DNA from: Helicostylum pulchrum
Taxonomy: Eukaryota > Mucoromycota > Mucoromycetes > Mucorales > Mucoraceae
Direction: 5' to 3'
Assembly (NCBI GenBank): GCA_025677825.1
Contig: JAIXMO010000001.1
Span: 248,001 to 312,000, forward strand
Length of the DNA: 64,000 bases
Each line of letters starts with the position of its first letter. The first letter of the stretch is position 1. The translations under genes were made by a program, and so were the position numbers. The notes beneath the pieces were generated by a model. The model was not told the origin of the DNA. It ran no database searches and was given only the letters and a program-made list of their open reading frames with translations. Below, one piece after another: positions 1 through 11,510 of the stretch.

Positions 1-461
1 AAGAAGACATTACTTTACGAAGTTCTTCACGATCGATTAAACCGTTACCGTCAACATCAAAGACCCTTTTTTTTTATACAACGTAAATTAAGATACAAGA
101 AATTGTAAAAAAAAAAAAATGCAAATATATTACTTACTTGAAGGCCTCTTTAAGATCATCCCCTTCGTTACCATTTTTCATATTCTTTACTAACCCCAAA
201 AATTCAGAGAAATCGATATTACCATTACCATCAGCATCAACGTCATTGACCATATCTTGAAGTTCAGCATCGCTAGGGTTTAAACCGAATTTACGAAGAA
301 CAGTACCTAATTCAAGAGCAGTAATAGTACCATCTCCATCTGCATCAAATAATTGAAAAGCTTCTCTGTATTCAGCAATTTCTTCGGGACTAAGTTGATC
401 TGCCTATATATTGTTGTTATTTAATTATTGTTTGTTTGTATATTGTTTTTTTTTTTACCAT
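1..461 (-). CDS. CMD1: Calmodulin, 5' part (runs off left edge)
   Basis: Calmodulin is the EF-hand Ca2+ sensor that activates kinases, calcineurin and cytoskeletal targets. Three exons are visible: 459-461 (only the ATG), 138-403 and 1-65, with introns 404-458 and 66-137, all GT..AG and in phase. The protein begins [20 protein letters not shown] and shows EF loop 1 ([12 protein letters not shown]), EF loop 2 ([12 protein letters not shown]) and EF loop 3 ([12 protein letters not shown]); about 110 of roughly 150 residues are present and EF4 lies outside the window. An intron directly after the initiator ATG is a common calmodulin arrangement. The inter-EF segment [20 protein letters not shown] differs noticeably from canonical calmodulin, so a calmodulin-like paralogue is possible. 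Confidence 0.9.
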
Positions 462-1529
462 TTTATAATTTATAGTTAGTTAGATATAAAAGGGAAAAAA
501 GGAAAAAAATAAGAAATTGCCTGGTTATAACCTGGCGCGGGCGGGTCTTACTCATGTGAGTTTAAAATTTTATTAAATTTTTTTTTTTGAAGGTAAAACG
601 GCTTTCACACTCAATTCGGGTGTCTTGTAAAACCCTCATTATACATCACTTGTATAAGGCTTTTCATATAGCTACCCGTTTATAGCTAAAGTACTGCGCA
701 GTTGTTACCGTATATAAAGAAAAACTTGTTTTATCAGGCCATGCAATTCTTATTTATTTATTTTTAAAAAAAAAGTGTATTTATCAGTGAAATCAAAAAT
801 ACAACTGTTCCTACGTAAACCCTTGTGCGAGTTAGTTACAATACAGGGCATAATTTGATATCTTTTTTTTGAGCATTAGTTACTTGGTAACAAAAAAAAA
901 TAGACATGTGATATACCGGTGATGATCAAGTGGTATAATCTGACACCCCGCACTTTTTCAAAATCTAATCATTAAAAAGAGAGGTACACACATTCCATTT
1001 ATACACACAGGAAAAAAAAATATGTGACGTATTTTTTTTTCATGCGTTCTTCAACTAGGTCTTCATTTAGTGTAAAAAGGAGCTTGTACGAATCAAAGTT
1101 GGGGCGACAAGTACCTACTTACATATGTAAAAATGATTAATAAGTACGAGTATATGAAACAAATAGCGGTATAATACGACATAGCACAAGTAAAAGTGGC
1201 GTCTATTTTATCACTTATTTATAGCATCTCTTTTTTTTGCGAGACTTTTTCTTTCTTCTTCACTTATTATTCTCTTACTAAACTTATACGGGTCTTTCTT
1301 AGAGAAACTGGTACGTACATGAAAAGTGATCTGTCATACTTTTTTTTTTTTTTTTTTTTTACTGAACGCGTAAATAGACCCAGTAATATTCTTTGAGGCT
1401 ACCTGTTTTGAACAGGCGATTGATAACTTGTCTATACAGGAAGCCTTACAACCTTGTCAACTTTATGCGTAAACGTAACATCCATAAGGTGAGTTCTAAA
1501 AGCGAAAATATTATATTCCTTTACACTAG
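462..1529. other. Gene-free AT-rich stretch
   Basis: Contains the calmodulin 5' flank and long A/T runs. A short GC-rich patch lies near 530-560. ORFs here are short, start with non-ATG codons or are low-complexity, and I see no supportable gene. The stretch ends where the decayed Fanzor-like coding frame begins. Confidence 0.5.
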
Positions 1530-2863
1530 CTTGCCATAAAGATATTGGACAAAACTACGGAACTCTTACAAAGTGTTATCAATAAATGTGCTGTTTATGA
1601 AGGTACTGCTTCCTCCTCTAGCCGGGTACATGGAAAGGACCCTTTGGTACCCCGAATGAAACGCAAAGAAAAGGGTCATTTCACTAGAAAATGAAAAGCC
1701 TCGACTCTTTTTGAAAGAGCCATACAAAAATTACAAAAGTAAATATTAGTAATCGCATTTGTCATGATATATTTTCTAATAAACTTTTCTTCAAAAAGAA
1801 AGTACTTAGAGAGGTGGCAGAAAATTTCATGTGATAAGATATTTAAGCAATGAGCAAATTGCTCTCCAAAAAATAACTACACAAGAAACATGAATATCTT
1901 TAGAGATATTCAAACGTCTAAATGATAATTTTTTCGGAGCAACTAGCTCTCGTGCAAAGCCCAATTACAAGTTATGCAAACTAGTAGGCTTCCTCTGGAA
2001 AACGATACCGTAACTCAAACTATGCGAACAACTTATTGAAAGTTGTATGAAAAGTAAAAATAATTGTCGAAAGATGTGTCGTGATACGATGGACATGAAT
2101 AAGCTAATAGTGAGTACATTAAAGACAGTTATTAATAATTGGTAAACTAACTTGAACGCTTAGTTATTATGTATTTGTAGCTAATCGAGCAACTGCGGGT
2201 ATAGTTTCTTATCGTACTTTCCCAGAAACTGGAACCCGAACAATAAGGTTTCAAAACAAAAATGCTGATCTCCGATTAAGGAACAAATGTCTGTATCTCC
2301 TATATAAAAACCCCACTGGAATAACTTTAAGCGACTACATAGTTGGAGTCGATCCTGGAATTATATACAAAAGAAGCTAAAAGTTTGCTAATAGATGCTA
2401 CTACTTTAGGCGTTAGTGACAGTCTGCGTGGTCGATTGTAGTCAGAAACAGCTGAATAACAAGCCGTCAGTAATATAAACTAGCAAATTATTCTACAAAG
2501 GCATCTCGTAAAAGAGAAAGAAGAGAGTATCGAAGTACAGCTATAAACGAACCAGGTAATATACGCAGTATCAATGATCACCGTAGAACCGCAATAGCAC
2601 ATGGAGATGCCTCCATATTGGGAAGTATGTCTGGACATGGTCCAGCTCCTGTTAAGGTAAATTGTTTTTTGGGGGATGTATGAAGATTAGTTCAAGGGAC
2701 TAGCCTAATATATTATCAGAAAATACTAAGGTTTTTATCACGTAAAGCCATTGTTTTGTTGACAGATAAGTTTCGAACCTCGAGTACTTGTTGCCACTGC
2801 CATAGCAGGTTAAAAAACGTATTTTATCTTGACTTGTCAGCAATTCGACGAACGTTATTAAAA
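1530..2863 (+). pseudogene. Decayed Fanzor-type (eukaryotic TnpB-like) RNA-guided nuclease gene
   Basis: No intact ORF exists, but successive open segments read as one broken protein: 1530-1691 (contains GTASSSSRVHGKDPLVPRMK), 2014-2142 (CRKMCRDTMDMNKLIVSTLK), then three segments in one common frame, 2156-2377, 2474-2656 and 2684-2860. The last three carry the family hallmarks in the right order: a RuvC-I-like DYIVGVDPGI near 2336-2362, the block HGDASILGSMSGHGPAPVK at 2600-2656, and LSRKAIVLLTDKFRTSSTCC followed by HCHSRLKN at 2735-2818, a Fanzor/TnpB zinc-ribbon knuckle. In-frame stops lie at 2378, 2414, 2417, 2453, 2471 and 2681, so the gene is dead. Known for the family: Fanzor proteins are omega-RNA-guided DNA endonucleases carried by eukaryotic transposons. 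Inferred: this is an old insertion. I did not find its ends. Confidence 0.75.
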
Positions 2864-3570
2864 TGACAACACAGGTAAGTAAGTTGTATCTTTTACTATT
2901 TCACGTTTTTCTGATTACTTTTCATTTTTAGAAAAAGTAAACAAGGAGGAACTCAAAAAACGCCTGAAATTCTATATTAATGATGATTGTTCGTGCTTCT
3001 GACTGTATGGAGCAGCAACCATGTAAAGTATTTTATTACTTCAACATACAAATATTATGAGTTTCTAATGTTTTTTTTAAGGCCGATATCAATTAGTTTA
3101 TCCTTTAAAACTAATGTACGAAATGTTCAGAAAACGGTAAAGTATATAAACGCATTTTTAAATTATTTAATTTTATTAATCCTCCTCTTTAGAGTATCGA
3201 ATGCTGTCTATTCTTATTTATCACAAAGCAAAAATAATCATACGAAAATGTTGATATAATATTTTTGGTTATTATTTACGCTGTAGTCATCATGTTACAA
3301 GCAGATCGAATTAAGATTTTACTTGACTGCTGCTTTATGCGGTTGTTTAAGTATTTCGGAAGCGCTAACAAAAAAATAATGACGTCCATTTATATTTAGA
3401 TTGCAAGATGCAGGATAAGGTTTTTTTCGAATCGTGGGAAATATTAGTTTTTTAGCAGATAAAAAAATGTAGCATGTGACCTATTTAATATAAATACAGT
3501 ACTTTGTGATTTCTATATTTTCTCTCTTTCTATCAATTTTTTTTTCTTTGATAAAAATAAAAATAAAATA
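2864..3570. other. Downstream flank of Fanzor relic and OAT promoter
   Basis: The short open frame 2987-3259 has no ATG at its start. It opens with LTVWSSNHVKY, which could be the remnant of the C-terminal RuvC-III segment of the same decayed nuclease, but this is weak. From about 3475 the sequence becomes the presumed promoter of the aminotransferase gene, with a TATA-like AT-rich run near 3485-3496 and a pyrimidine-rich stretch before the ATG. Confidence 0.35.
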
Positions 3571-5060
3571 ATGTCTGCTCATTCTACTAGTAAAGAAGCC
3601 GTTGAATTAGATGACACTTATGGTGCCCACAAGTAAGTATTTTTTTTTGTTCCCTTTTTTAAAAAGGTTTATGAATAAAGGGTTTAAACTAATTTCTGTT
3701 TGGTTAGCTATCACCCTCTTCCTGTTGTATTTGCTGAAGCCAAGGGTATCTATGTTTGGGATCCCGAGGGAAAGAAATATATGGATTTCTTATCTGCTTA
3801 CTCTGCTGTCAACCAAGGTCATTGTCATCCCACGATTGTCAAGGCCCTCTGTGATCAAGCACAAAAATTGACTTTATCTTCCAGAGCATTTTATAATGAC
3901 ATCTATGGCGAGTACGCTAAATACATTCATGAGTACTTTGGATATGATATGGTACTTCCTATGAACACCGGTGCTGAAGCCGTTGAGACCGCTATCAAGT
4001 TGGCTCGTAAATGGGGTTACATGAAGAAGGGTATTAAGGATAATCAAGCTATTGTCTTGAGTTGTGAAAATAACTTCCACGGACGTACCACTGGTGTTAT
4101 TTCCATGTCTACTGACGCTGACTCTTTTGCCGGGTTTGGTCCTTATTTACCTTTGGTTGGACCTCGCGTTGGAAAGACCTTGATTCGTTATAACAACTTG
4201 CAAGATTTGGAGACTGTCTTGAACGAAGTTGGAGAGAATGTTGCCGCATTCTTGGTAGAGCCTATTCAAGGAGAAGCAGGGTAAAATGATATATTATATT
4301 TTTTTTAAGCGCTAGTTTATTCTGACTTTATTTTTAGAATTATGGTTCCAGATGAAGGCTATTTGAAGGGAGCTTATGAGCTTTGTAAGAAACACAATGT
4401 TTTGTTTATTGCTGATGAAATTCAAACTGGTCTTGGTCGTACAGGAAAGATGCTTTGTGTCGATCATGACGAAGTACGCGCTGATATTGTCCTCCTTGGT
4501 AAGGCTCTTTCAGGAGGCGTTTATCCGGTTTCTGCCGTATTAGCTGACCGCGATATTATGTTGTGTATTAAACCTGGAGAGCATGGATCCACTTATGGTG
4601 GTAACCCTCTTGGTTGCGCCGTTTCTATTGCTGCTTTACAAGTTATCAAGGATGAAAAGTTAGTCGAAAACTCTGAAAAGTTGGGTAAGAAGTTCAGACA
4701 AGCATTGACTGACTTGAAGAGTCCTTTAGTCGAAACAGGTAAATTTTTTTCTTTTTTTTTAGCTTTAATATTTTTTTCTCACAGTCCTTCTGGGCGCATT
4801 ATTTAGTTCGTGGCCGTGGGTTATTAAATGCTGTTGTCATTGACGAATCAAAGTCTGAGAGAAGTGCCTGGGAACTTTGCTTGTTACTCAAATCTAGAGG
4901 TTTATTGGCTAAGCCCACACATGTGAACATTATTCGTTTCGCTCCTCCTCTTTGTATTACTGAAGAACAATTAATGGAAGGTGTTGAGATTATTAGTAGC
5001 GCATTAAAGGATATTGCTACCATGAAGGCAGAAGATATCCCTAATGAACTTGGTGTTTAA
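3571..5060 (+). CDS. CAR2: Ornithine aminotransferase
   Basis: PLP-dependent ornithine delta-aminotransferase (L-ornithine + 2-oxoglutarate to glutamate semialdehyde + glutamate), used in arginine catabolism and proline synthesis. Exons 3571-3632, 3708-4280, 4338-4738 and 4807-5060 join in phase to 429 aa, the usual length of cytosolic fungal OAT. Diagnostic stretches are [14 protein letters not shown] at the N terminus, [29 protein letters not shown] with the next exon continuing [26 protein letters not shown] (cofactor-binding Asp) and [16 protein letters not shown] with the Schiff-base lysine. There is no obvious mitochondrial presequence, as in yeast Car2. The start is the first ATG after an A-rich leader. 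It ends 56 bp from the stop of convergent MLH1. Confidence 0.95.
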
Positions 5061-5116
5061 ACAAAAAAATATATCATTTATGTAAATAAAAATAATAAAA
5101 AACACCCGCGTTTTAT

Positions 5117-7572
5117 TTAGCATCTTTCAAAAATCTTGTATAAATCAGTTAAATTAGCAACTTGCACAACATAGTTTTTTAATTTGGCGGGGGCAGTAAA
5201 ATGAGTTTTAAAACTGGGAAATATCAAGTGCTCGATTTTCCAAAAGTAATCCGTTTTGTCTGATTGGTTTAAAGGCGCATCCAAACTATACAAAATAGCA
5301 AGCTCCCGTGTCAGTGAATCAAAGCATCCCAACTCAGTTTCCCATTCAACTTCTGTACCCAATCGAAGAAAGAACAGCGGTAATTTGTCCATACAAGGCG
5401 TATAGTCGCGTAAAATCATTGGTAAAGATGTTAGTTTTCCATCCTCGGTTATTTCCATAGAATAATATTCTTTTAGCATTAAACGTTTTGATGCAATTAG
5501 AGTTGAAATAGACTTTTTTTTAAAGAGTGTAAATAAAGATGTTGGGTGATGTAATCATACTTTTTGTTTGTACTTACTGTAGCTACTTGATTTGGGTCAC
5601 CAAGATCCTTTGGTAGATTACCTTTGCTTTCTTCAATCTCAATAGCGACCAGTACACATTCTTCAATAGAGATTGGAGTGGATAAAGTTAGTTTACCCAT
5701 ATTATGAAATTGGCCTAATATCACTTGATAAAACAACTCTTCACTATAATACAAACATATTTAGTCATCTTGTTTATGTCGATCTCTTATTTCCTGTACC
5801 TTGCTACATTATAATTTACAATATAAATATTTTGTTCATATTGAATTAAAGCCAGCATATCATCAACACAACTAATAAACGTATGATTATTAAAGATAGT
5901 TGATATATCTAATATATATGTATTTGTTAGTCACATGCAATACAAATATAAAAAAAACCCCTAAGTAGTGTGTACCTTTATCTTCAGATTTCGCTACTCG
6001 TTTACGTAACGTGTGTATACTAGCTAAATTCACATGCACTCGAGCATCTTTTGTTATTACAGCCGAATCTTCATCTATATCCATAGCATCACCATCATCT
6101 TCTTTGTTTGGTCTGGTTAAAAAGGAATCTAACGTAGTTGCTGAACTATCTGTTCGAACGTACTTGTATTCAGCTACCGGTTTATTAGAAACTGGTTTTT
6201 CGACCACATCTTTTTTTTTTTTTGATATTAGTAAAAATATTTTAAGGATACAAATGTATGAAAATACCTTCTATAGCACCGGGAAGTAATGTTTGTACAT
6301 AGAATGTTCTAGAGTCATTGGCGTTCTTCAAGGTCTCTTCAAACATGTCAATTAAAGATTCAATGATTTTATCTTGGTTTAAAAAATGAACTTCTTTTTT
6401 GGTTGGGTGCACATTAACGTCTACATTCTTTGGATCGATCTCTAGGTCAAGATAAACAAATGGGTATCCACCTTTTGGTAATAACGTAGAGTACACTGAT
6501 TCAATGGCTCTTTTAATAGCGTAACTATCAACAGAACGGTCTAGTATATTTTTAGTTTTTTTTTGCTTCTTTTTTTTTAAAAAAAAATAAGTTTTACTTA
6601 CGGTTAATAAATAATAACATGGTCATTCGTTTCATACTGTAGTTTGCATTAGAGATATATCCGTTTACTTTAACATTTAATGTATCGAGTGTCTTTTGTA
6701 CGTGTAGTAATTCAGATGCTACTGATCCATACAGTTGTTTGATATTGTCTACGATACTGGCTCCTTTTGATGTCTGTACGTCTGCCATCTTGGCACCTTG
6801 CTACTCAAAATATTAGCTATTTTTTTTTTTTACAAACAACTTTTTTTTTTACCTTACGACAAGTAAAACTAACTCCCGCATTATGAATTGCATACCGTGT
6901 TACGATATCCAAGATACGATTATACTCATCACTGGTTGACTTTAATGCTTTCAATCGAGTTGGGGTATTAAAAAATAAATCTTCTGCAGTGATTTGTGTG
7001 CCGTTGTTACCAGCACAAGCTTTTGGGTCCGCACTTTGACCTGGTTTGACAGGTACTAGCTTTCCATCAGCATAGAGTGCACGATAGGCACATGGTGAAT
7101 CGGCTGTCTTGGTTGTAATGGTGACATGAGCTACGTGAGATATACTGGCTAAGGCTTCTCCTCTAAAGCCGTGTGTCGATATACTGGTCAAGTCAGAAAA
7201 GGAGTTGAGTTTACTGGTCGTGAAACGTTCACAAACAATAGTCATGTCTTCTTTCTAAATGATAACGTAAGTATTTTTTTTTGGGGGGGGGAGGGCAAGT
7301 GAGAGGTAACTTACTCTAATGCCGTGTCCATCGTCTTGAATTTGTAAAACTTTTAATCCACCGTCTTTGACAAGGATTTGAATTTGGGTTGAACCGGCAT
7401 CAAGTGAATTCTCTATAAGTTCTTTTAAGGCGTTGGAAGGTCGTTGGATAACCTAGGAAAAAGTGTGTTAGACGGTTGTGTGTAGCTCAATGGTGGGTAT
7501 ACTTACTTCTCCCGCTGCGATTCGGTTGACTACTGTTTGATCGAGTTTTTTGACACTTGGTATATTTTCCAT
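5117..7572 (-). CDS. MLH1: DNA mismatch repair protein MLH1
   Basis: MutL homologue; it forms MutL-alpha with PMS1 and acts downstream of MutS homologues in the nucleus. Nine exons in phase: 7572-7507, 7452-7315, 7254-6853, 6800-6602, 6540-6268, 6209-5976, 5908-5800, 5743-5578 and 5512-5117, giving 660 aa. The GHKL ATPase motifs are visible: [20 protein letters not shown] with [27 protein letters not shown] and [19 protein letters not shown]. Further on come [15 protein letters not shown] and a C-terminal domain ending in the invariant FERC tail, which in MLH1 contributes to the PMS1 endonuclease site. It is shorter than human MLH1 mainly because the inter-domain linker, here rich in Asp around exon 6, is brief. 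Confidence 0.95.
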
Positions 7573-8955
7573 AGCGTTTTGTTTTAAAAAAGAAAAGAAA
7601 AGGAGTGAAAAAAAGAATGTCACGTACTTTTTTTTTTATTAAGGAAAAAGATAGTGATATGGTCATCTTTATTTTTGGTAAACCGGCGGGTTTCGCGACT
7701 TTCTTGTCCTTTGACTGCCTTCAAAATACTTTCAAAAGTATTAGCATAAGGACGAACTCCTCATTTGTGTTCGCATACGCGTTTAGAAGGTCTATTTTTT
7801 AAATATGTATATTACGAAGTACCTGCTTAAAAAAAAAATGTCTTCATATACTGATAAAATAATGTCTAGTTCTTCTTAAAAAAAAAGACAATACACAAGT
7901 GCATAACTCTACACATACGCGTTAGGTGGAAGCTCGGAGTCCTTACACTTGGTTTGGAAGCTGACACTTATTTTTATATTTTTGTCATTCGTTCGGTTGC
8001 AAGTACGGAAAACATATATAAAATCTTCAGGAATATAAATTCATTAGATTTTAGCACATTGTGCACATCTATACCTGTACAAAACTTGTATCGTCCTCTT
8101 TAGTACGCGTTATAGTTAGCTTTAATACACAATAAAACCTGGTCATAATGAGCAATAAAGAAAAGAGAAATTAATCATAAGAAGGTAGGTGGACCATATA
8201 CGAATGCATTTACATGTCAATGCAGAAAATATTATGAGAAGAATGATTTTATTCTATAGATGATTACTTGACAGAAAAAGTTAATATCCAGTTAATTCTT
8301 TATAAAGATATAAAAAAGTATATTATCATTGTTGTATATATATAAGCGGTTTATGTGAAGTAAAAATAGGTAGAAATCGATGGATGATGTTTATTTTATC
8401 TATAAGTGGGCGCACTTTTTCATGTGCTTGATATATGCATGGTTTGTGTTACCCAAACATAATTACTAATTTGTTTCAGCAATCAATCGGTTTTCTTCTG
8501 ATCACGCTTTGTTATTTCATCTTTTAGTCTTTTTTTTTTTCATTTACAATCACATAGTATTGATTGTGGGACGACGTACATAATAGTACCACAAAAGCTT
8601 GAACTTACAAGCTTATGTTACAAAATAGAAAAGATACGAAACTACAAATGTTTAATTTACGAGATTTTTTTTTATTCCAGTATTCTAAGACTTCCTCTTT
8701 TCGTCTTGACGCTCTTTTTGATAATGCTTTATTTAAAGAAGTGTGGGATTTTTTTTTTATGTTAAGAAATAGATATTTTTATTTTGTTTTGTAGATTCGT
8801 TTTTTTTACTTCACATTTGCGTTCTTGGATTTTTCATTGTATTTAGAAACAAAATGTCTTGTTTCTTCCTACAAAGAGGCATTAGTAAAAAGGGAACACT
8901 TGAAAAATATAAATTTATAGTTACATACAAGAACCAAGTAGAGGCATGGACATTA
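7573..8955. other. Gene-free stretch upstream of MLH1
   Basis: About 1.4 kb of AT-rich sequence with no ORF I can support. It holds the presumed MLH1 promoter and, at the far end, the 3' flank of the minus-strand hypothetical gene that follows. No repeats or RNA genes recognised. Confidence 0.45.
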
Positions 8956-9607
8956 TTAATATCCCGAAAGCAGTAGAATGCTGCATTTCGGGAGTCTGAA
9001 CTTTCTTAGGGTTACAGGAAGGTAAATTCCTTCTTCGGCAATAGACATTTTAGTAAGCGAGCAAACAAGTCCTGAAATACGCGATATTAGAGAATCTTGT
9101 TATGTATGTGTATTTCTTTAGAAAAGTATTGATATCTTCACAAAGTAAACCAATCGACGTAGGATTTTCGATCCCAATTTTAACCTGAGCGTCAATTGAG
9201 GATTTCAAATGCTTCATGAGCTTGCAGTGATTGTCTTCTACTTGATATTTACTTAACTTATCCGGACGCTCCAGCTCAACGAAGAAAACGTAAACCTCGC
9301 GTTTTCTATTCTTGAAACCTAACATAATATCAGGCTTTTTTTTACTAGCTGTGTTGGGATCAGGAGCGTCGCTACTATATGTATTGAACGCGACAATCAG
9401 TCAATAAAATTTTACATGTCAAGTAATGGTAGTTATTAGGTATACATACCCAGAATAAACGATATTATTGTCACAAGAGTTTAGAACAACTTCGCGAATC
9501 AAAGGCTTTAAGTAAAAATCGGCGAAGCTATCCTCAGATTGTTGGTTTAATGAAATAAGTAACCAAGTAAAATAACGGCCCTCAAATTTCTTGTCAATTT
9601 CTGACAT
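8956..9607 (-). CDS. Hypothetical protein with PD-(D/E)XK-like signature
   Basis: Exon 9607-9450 (begins MSEIDKKFEGRYFTWLLISL) joins in phase across a GT..AG intron to an exon starting at 9374. That exon contains SDAPDPNTASKKKPDIMLGF and VYVFFVELERPDKLSKYQVE. A PD followed by a V-E-x-E strand resembles the PD-(D/E)XK nuclease-like core; this resemblance is my inference. The frame ends at 9050 if read through (160 aa). A further exon is likely, because KMSIAEEGIYLPVTLRKFRL lies just downstream and its frame stops at 8956; the exact last splice is unresolved. The reading frame also stays open upstream of the ATG for 15 codons, so the gene could start earlier. No function assigned. Confidence 0.4.
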
Positions 9608-9679
9608 GGGTTCAAAGAAACCAGCCGAAGAAGCAATAGTTTCAGAGATGTATTCGTTTTAGAGAGTCTAATGATTTAC

Positions 9680-11510
9680 ATTGGATAAACTTTGGTAATA
9701 TAGTTGTCTGATAAAATGACAACATGCCTCATTCAAAAGATAAATGGGAAAGACCCCATTAAAAAATGTTCCAGTCACTTAACCTAGTACGTAAAAAATA
9801 ACTATTAGAATATTCTTTACAAGTAAAAAAAAAAAAGCACGTCAATCAACTTACTCAGGTATAATATGGAAGTATACAAGCAAGAACTTGAACAAGTCGT
9901 CGCCGGACTAGAAGAAGAAAAAAAGAGAATTAAAATCATAACGTTTATTGCAATTGCTTATACTTACCTGTACGAGAGGAGGAATGACCTTGGGTTCTTT
10001 GATATTTAAAAAGTCGCGTAATAATCTACATTACAATAATTAGAATTTCAACTCTTTTGTTATTATTTATCTATTTATTACCTCTGCGTCTTTGGGCATT
10101 CCTACGCTCTGAGGGGTAGATCTGTAAGCATTCAATTTATTACTGCAAGAGAGATCTAAAATTCGATCCATAACGTATTGCTTTGCGTCTGCACTTTCAT
10201 AATTTTCTAAAGTGATAAAATTGACTACTTCCGAAAATGTAAATACTGACTTACTCTACATATATCAAAATATTTAGTAAGTCTCTATACAAACTCTAAT
10301 TGTATTTACGTATACTCACATTAAATCCAGGGAAAATTAATGAAAGACCCAAGGTGGCAGGAGGACATCTGGCAATAGTTTGTTTTTCACGAGCAAGAAT
10401 AGCTGTGAAACCACAAATAGACATTGCTAAAGGTTTGAACATTTTTTCATATAATTCCTACAAAAATAATAAAATATCAGTCAAAAAGGATTATAATATA
10501 ACAAGTGTATAGATACATGTATCATTTTATCGTAGTAGATGTTAGAAGAGTGACGATTAAACTTATTCCAATTCTTTCTTAAAGCGAGTATCTATAATAT
10601 TTTTAAAATAAATAAGTATCTGTACATCGTCATCATCATCATATAATATTTTATTATTTTACCTGTTCAATTCGAAAGTCATCGACTACTTCGGGAGTAG
10701 GGTTCAAGTACCATAAAAGACGTGATCTAGAAACAGAAGGTACAAGTAGCGGTGGGATGGGACGGCAGCAACGAAGTTCAGGAATAATACCGGTAAAAGA
10801 ATCATTATGATTACTATATGCAGCTAATTTACTGGCTGTAGCACCCTTTGTTGAAAAGTAATCTAACCCTTTGATTGTGATTGATTCTTTAGGTTTAATA
10901 GGATTACCAGGGGAGTTTAAAAGCATACTACTATTAGTATGTGTTGCAGTGGCAGCAGCGGAAAAGAATGAAACACTGAGGTAAGTTGTAGAAGCATCGC
11001 GTTGTTTATAGTCGCCAAGGAAGTCAGCGAATAATTGTTTGTTTTTGAGTTTTTCAGCCGTGGTAGGAGTTGATGATTTGGCAGCTTCAAGTGGTTTCTT
11101 ACCGAATAGCTCACCGAATAGCTTACCGAATAGCTTATCGAATAACTTACCGAATAAGAAACATAATAAATTCCAGATAGCCAATGTAATAGGTCCAGGA
11201 ACAAACAAGTAGCACCAGTAAGGGATCTTTACTTTTTTAATGCGTTGGAGAACGAATCCTTTAATTAAACCCTAAATGTTGTAAAGACACAAAAGAGATA
11301 ATAAAGACTTTGTTATGTTCTAATTAGTTACCTTTTATGTCAATGTGGTTACATTAAATACATACCAAATGCCTTGAAAATAGTTGAATCAAAGAGATAA
11401 GTAACCGGTTCAATGTCGTAGTTAAGCGCGATATAATTTGTTACTAAAAGTACCAAAAGCACACGGAAGTTCTCGAAGAAAATGTACTCGTTATATGAAG
11501 AGTATGACAT
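9680..11510 (-). pseudogene. Multi-exon membrane-associated hypothetical protein with two frame breaks
   Basis: Exons 11510-11366, 11258-10663, 10591-10517, 10457-10320 and 10255-10082 join in phase from an ATG (MSYSSYNEYIFFENFRVLLV). They encode two hydrophobic segments (residues about 14-27 and 65-80), an amphipathic LFGK-type tandem repeat and a long polar domain (SKLAAYSNHNDSFTGIIPEL). The next exons, 10025-9968 and 9907-9855, are clearly coding (LLRDFLNIKEPKVIPPLVQ, SGDDLFKFLLVYFHIIPE) but their frame is one base off relative to the preceding exon. The last exon (9783-9680) reads LSDWNIF, then a stop in a T6 run, while the +1 frame continues NGVFPIYLLNEACCHFIRQL. Either the gene is recently broken or the assembly has indel errors. 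Family unknown to me. Confidence 0.45.
11101..11158 (-). repeat. 12-bp tandem repeat coding for amphipathic K-L-F-G units
   Basis: About five imperfect 12-bp units (consensus ccgaatagctta on the plus strand) translate on the minus strand as repeated L-F-G-K / L-F-D-K / L-F-G-E units directly after a hydrophobic segment of the membrane-associated hypothetical protein. The 4-residue period places Lys/Glu/Asp at regular spacing between Leu-Phe pairs. Confidence 0.8.

Noticed and set aside
7605..7802. 65-aa plus-strand frame upstream of MLH1
   Set aside because: Non-ATG start, no domain, and it overlaps the MLH1 promoter; nothing supports expression.
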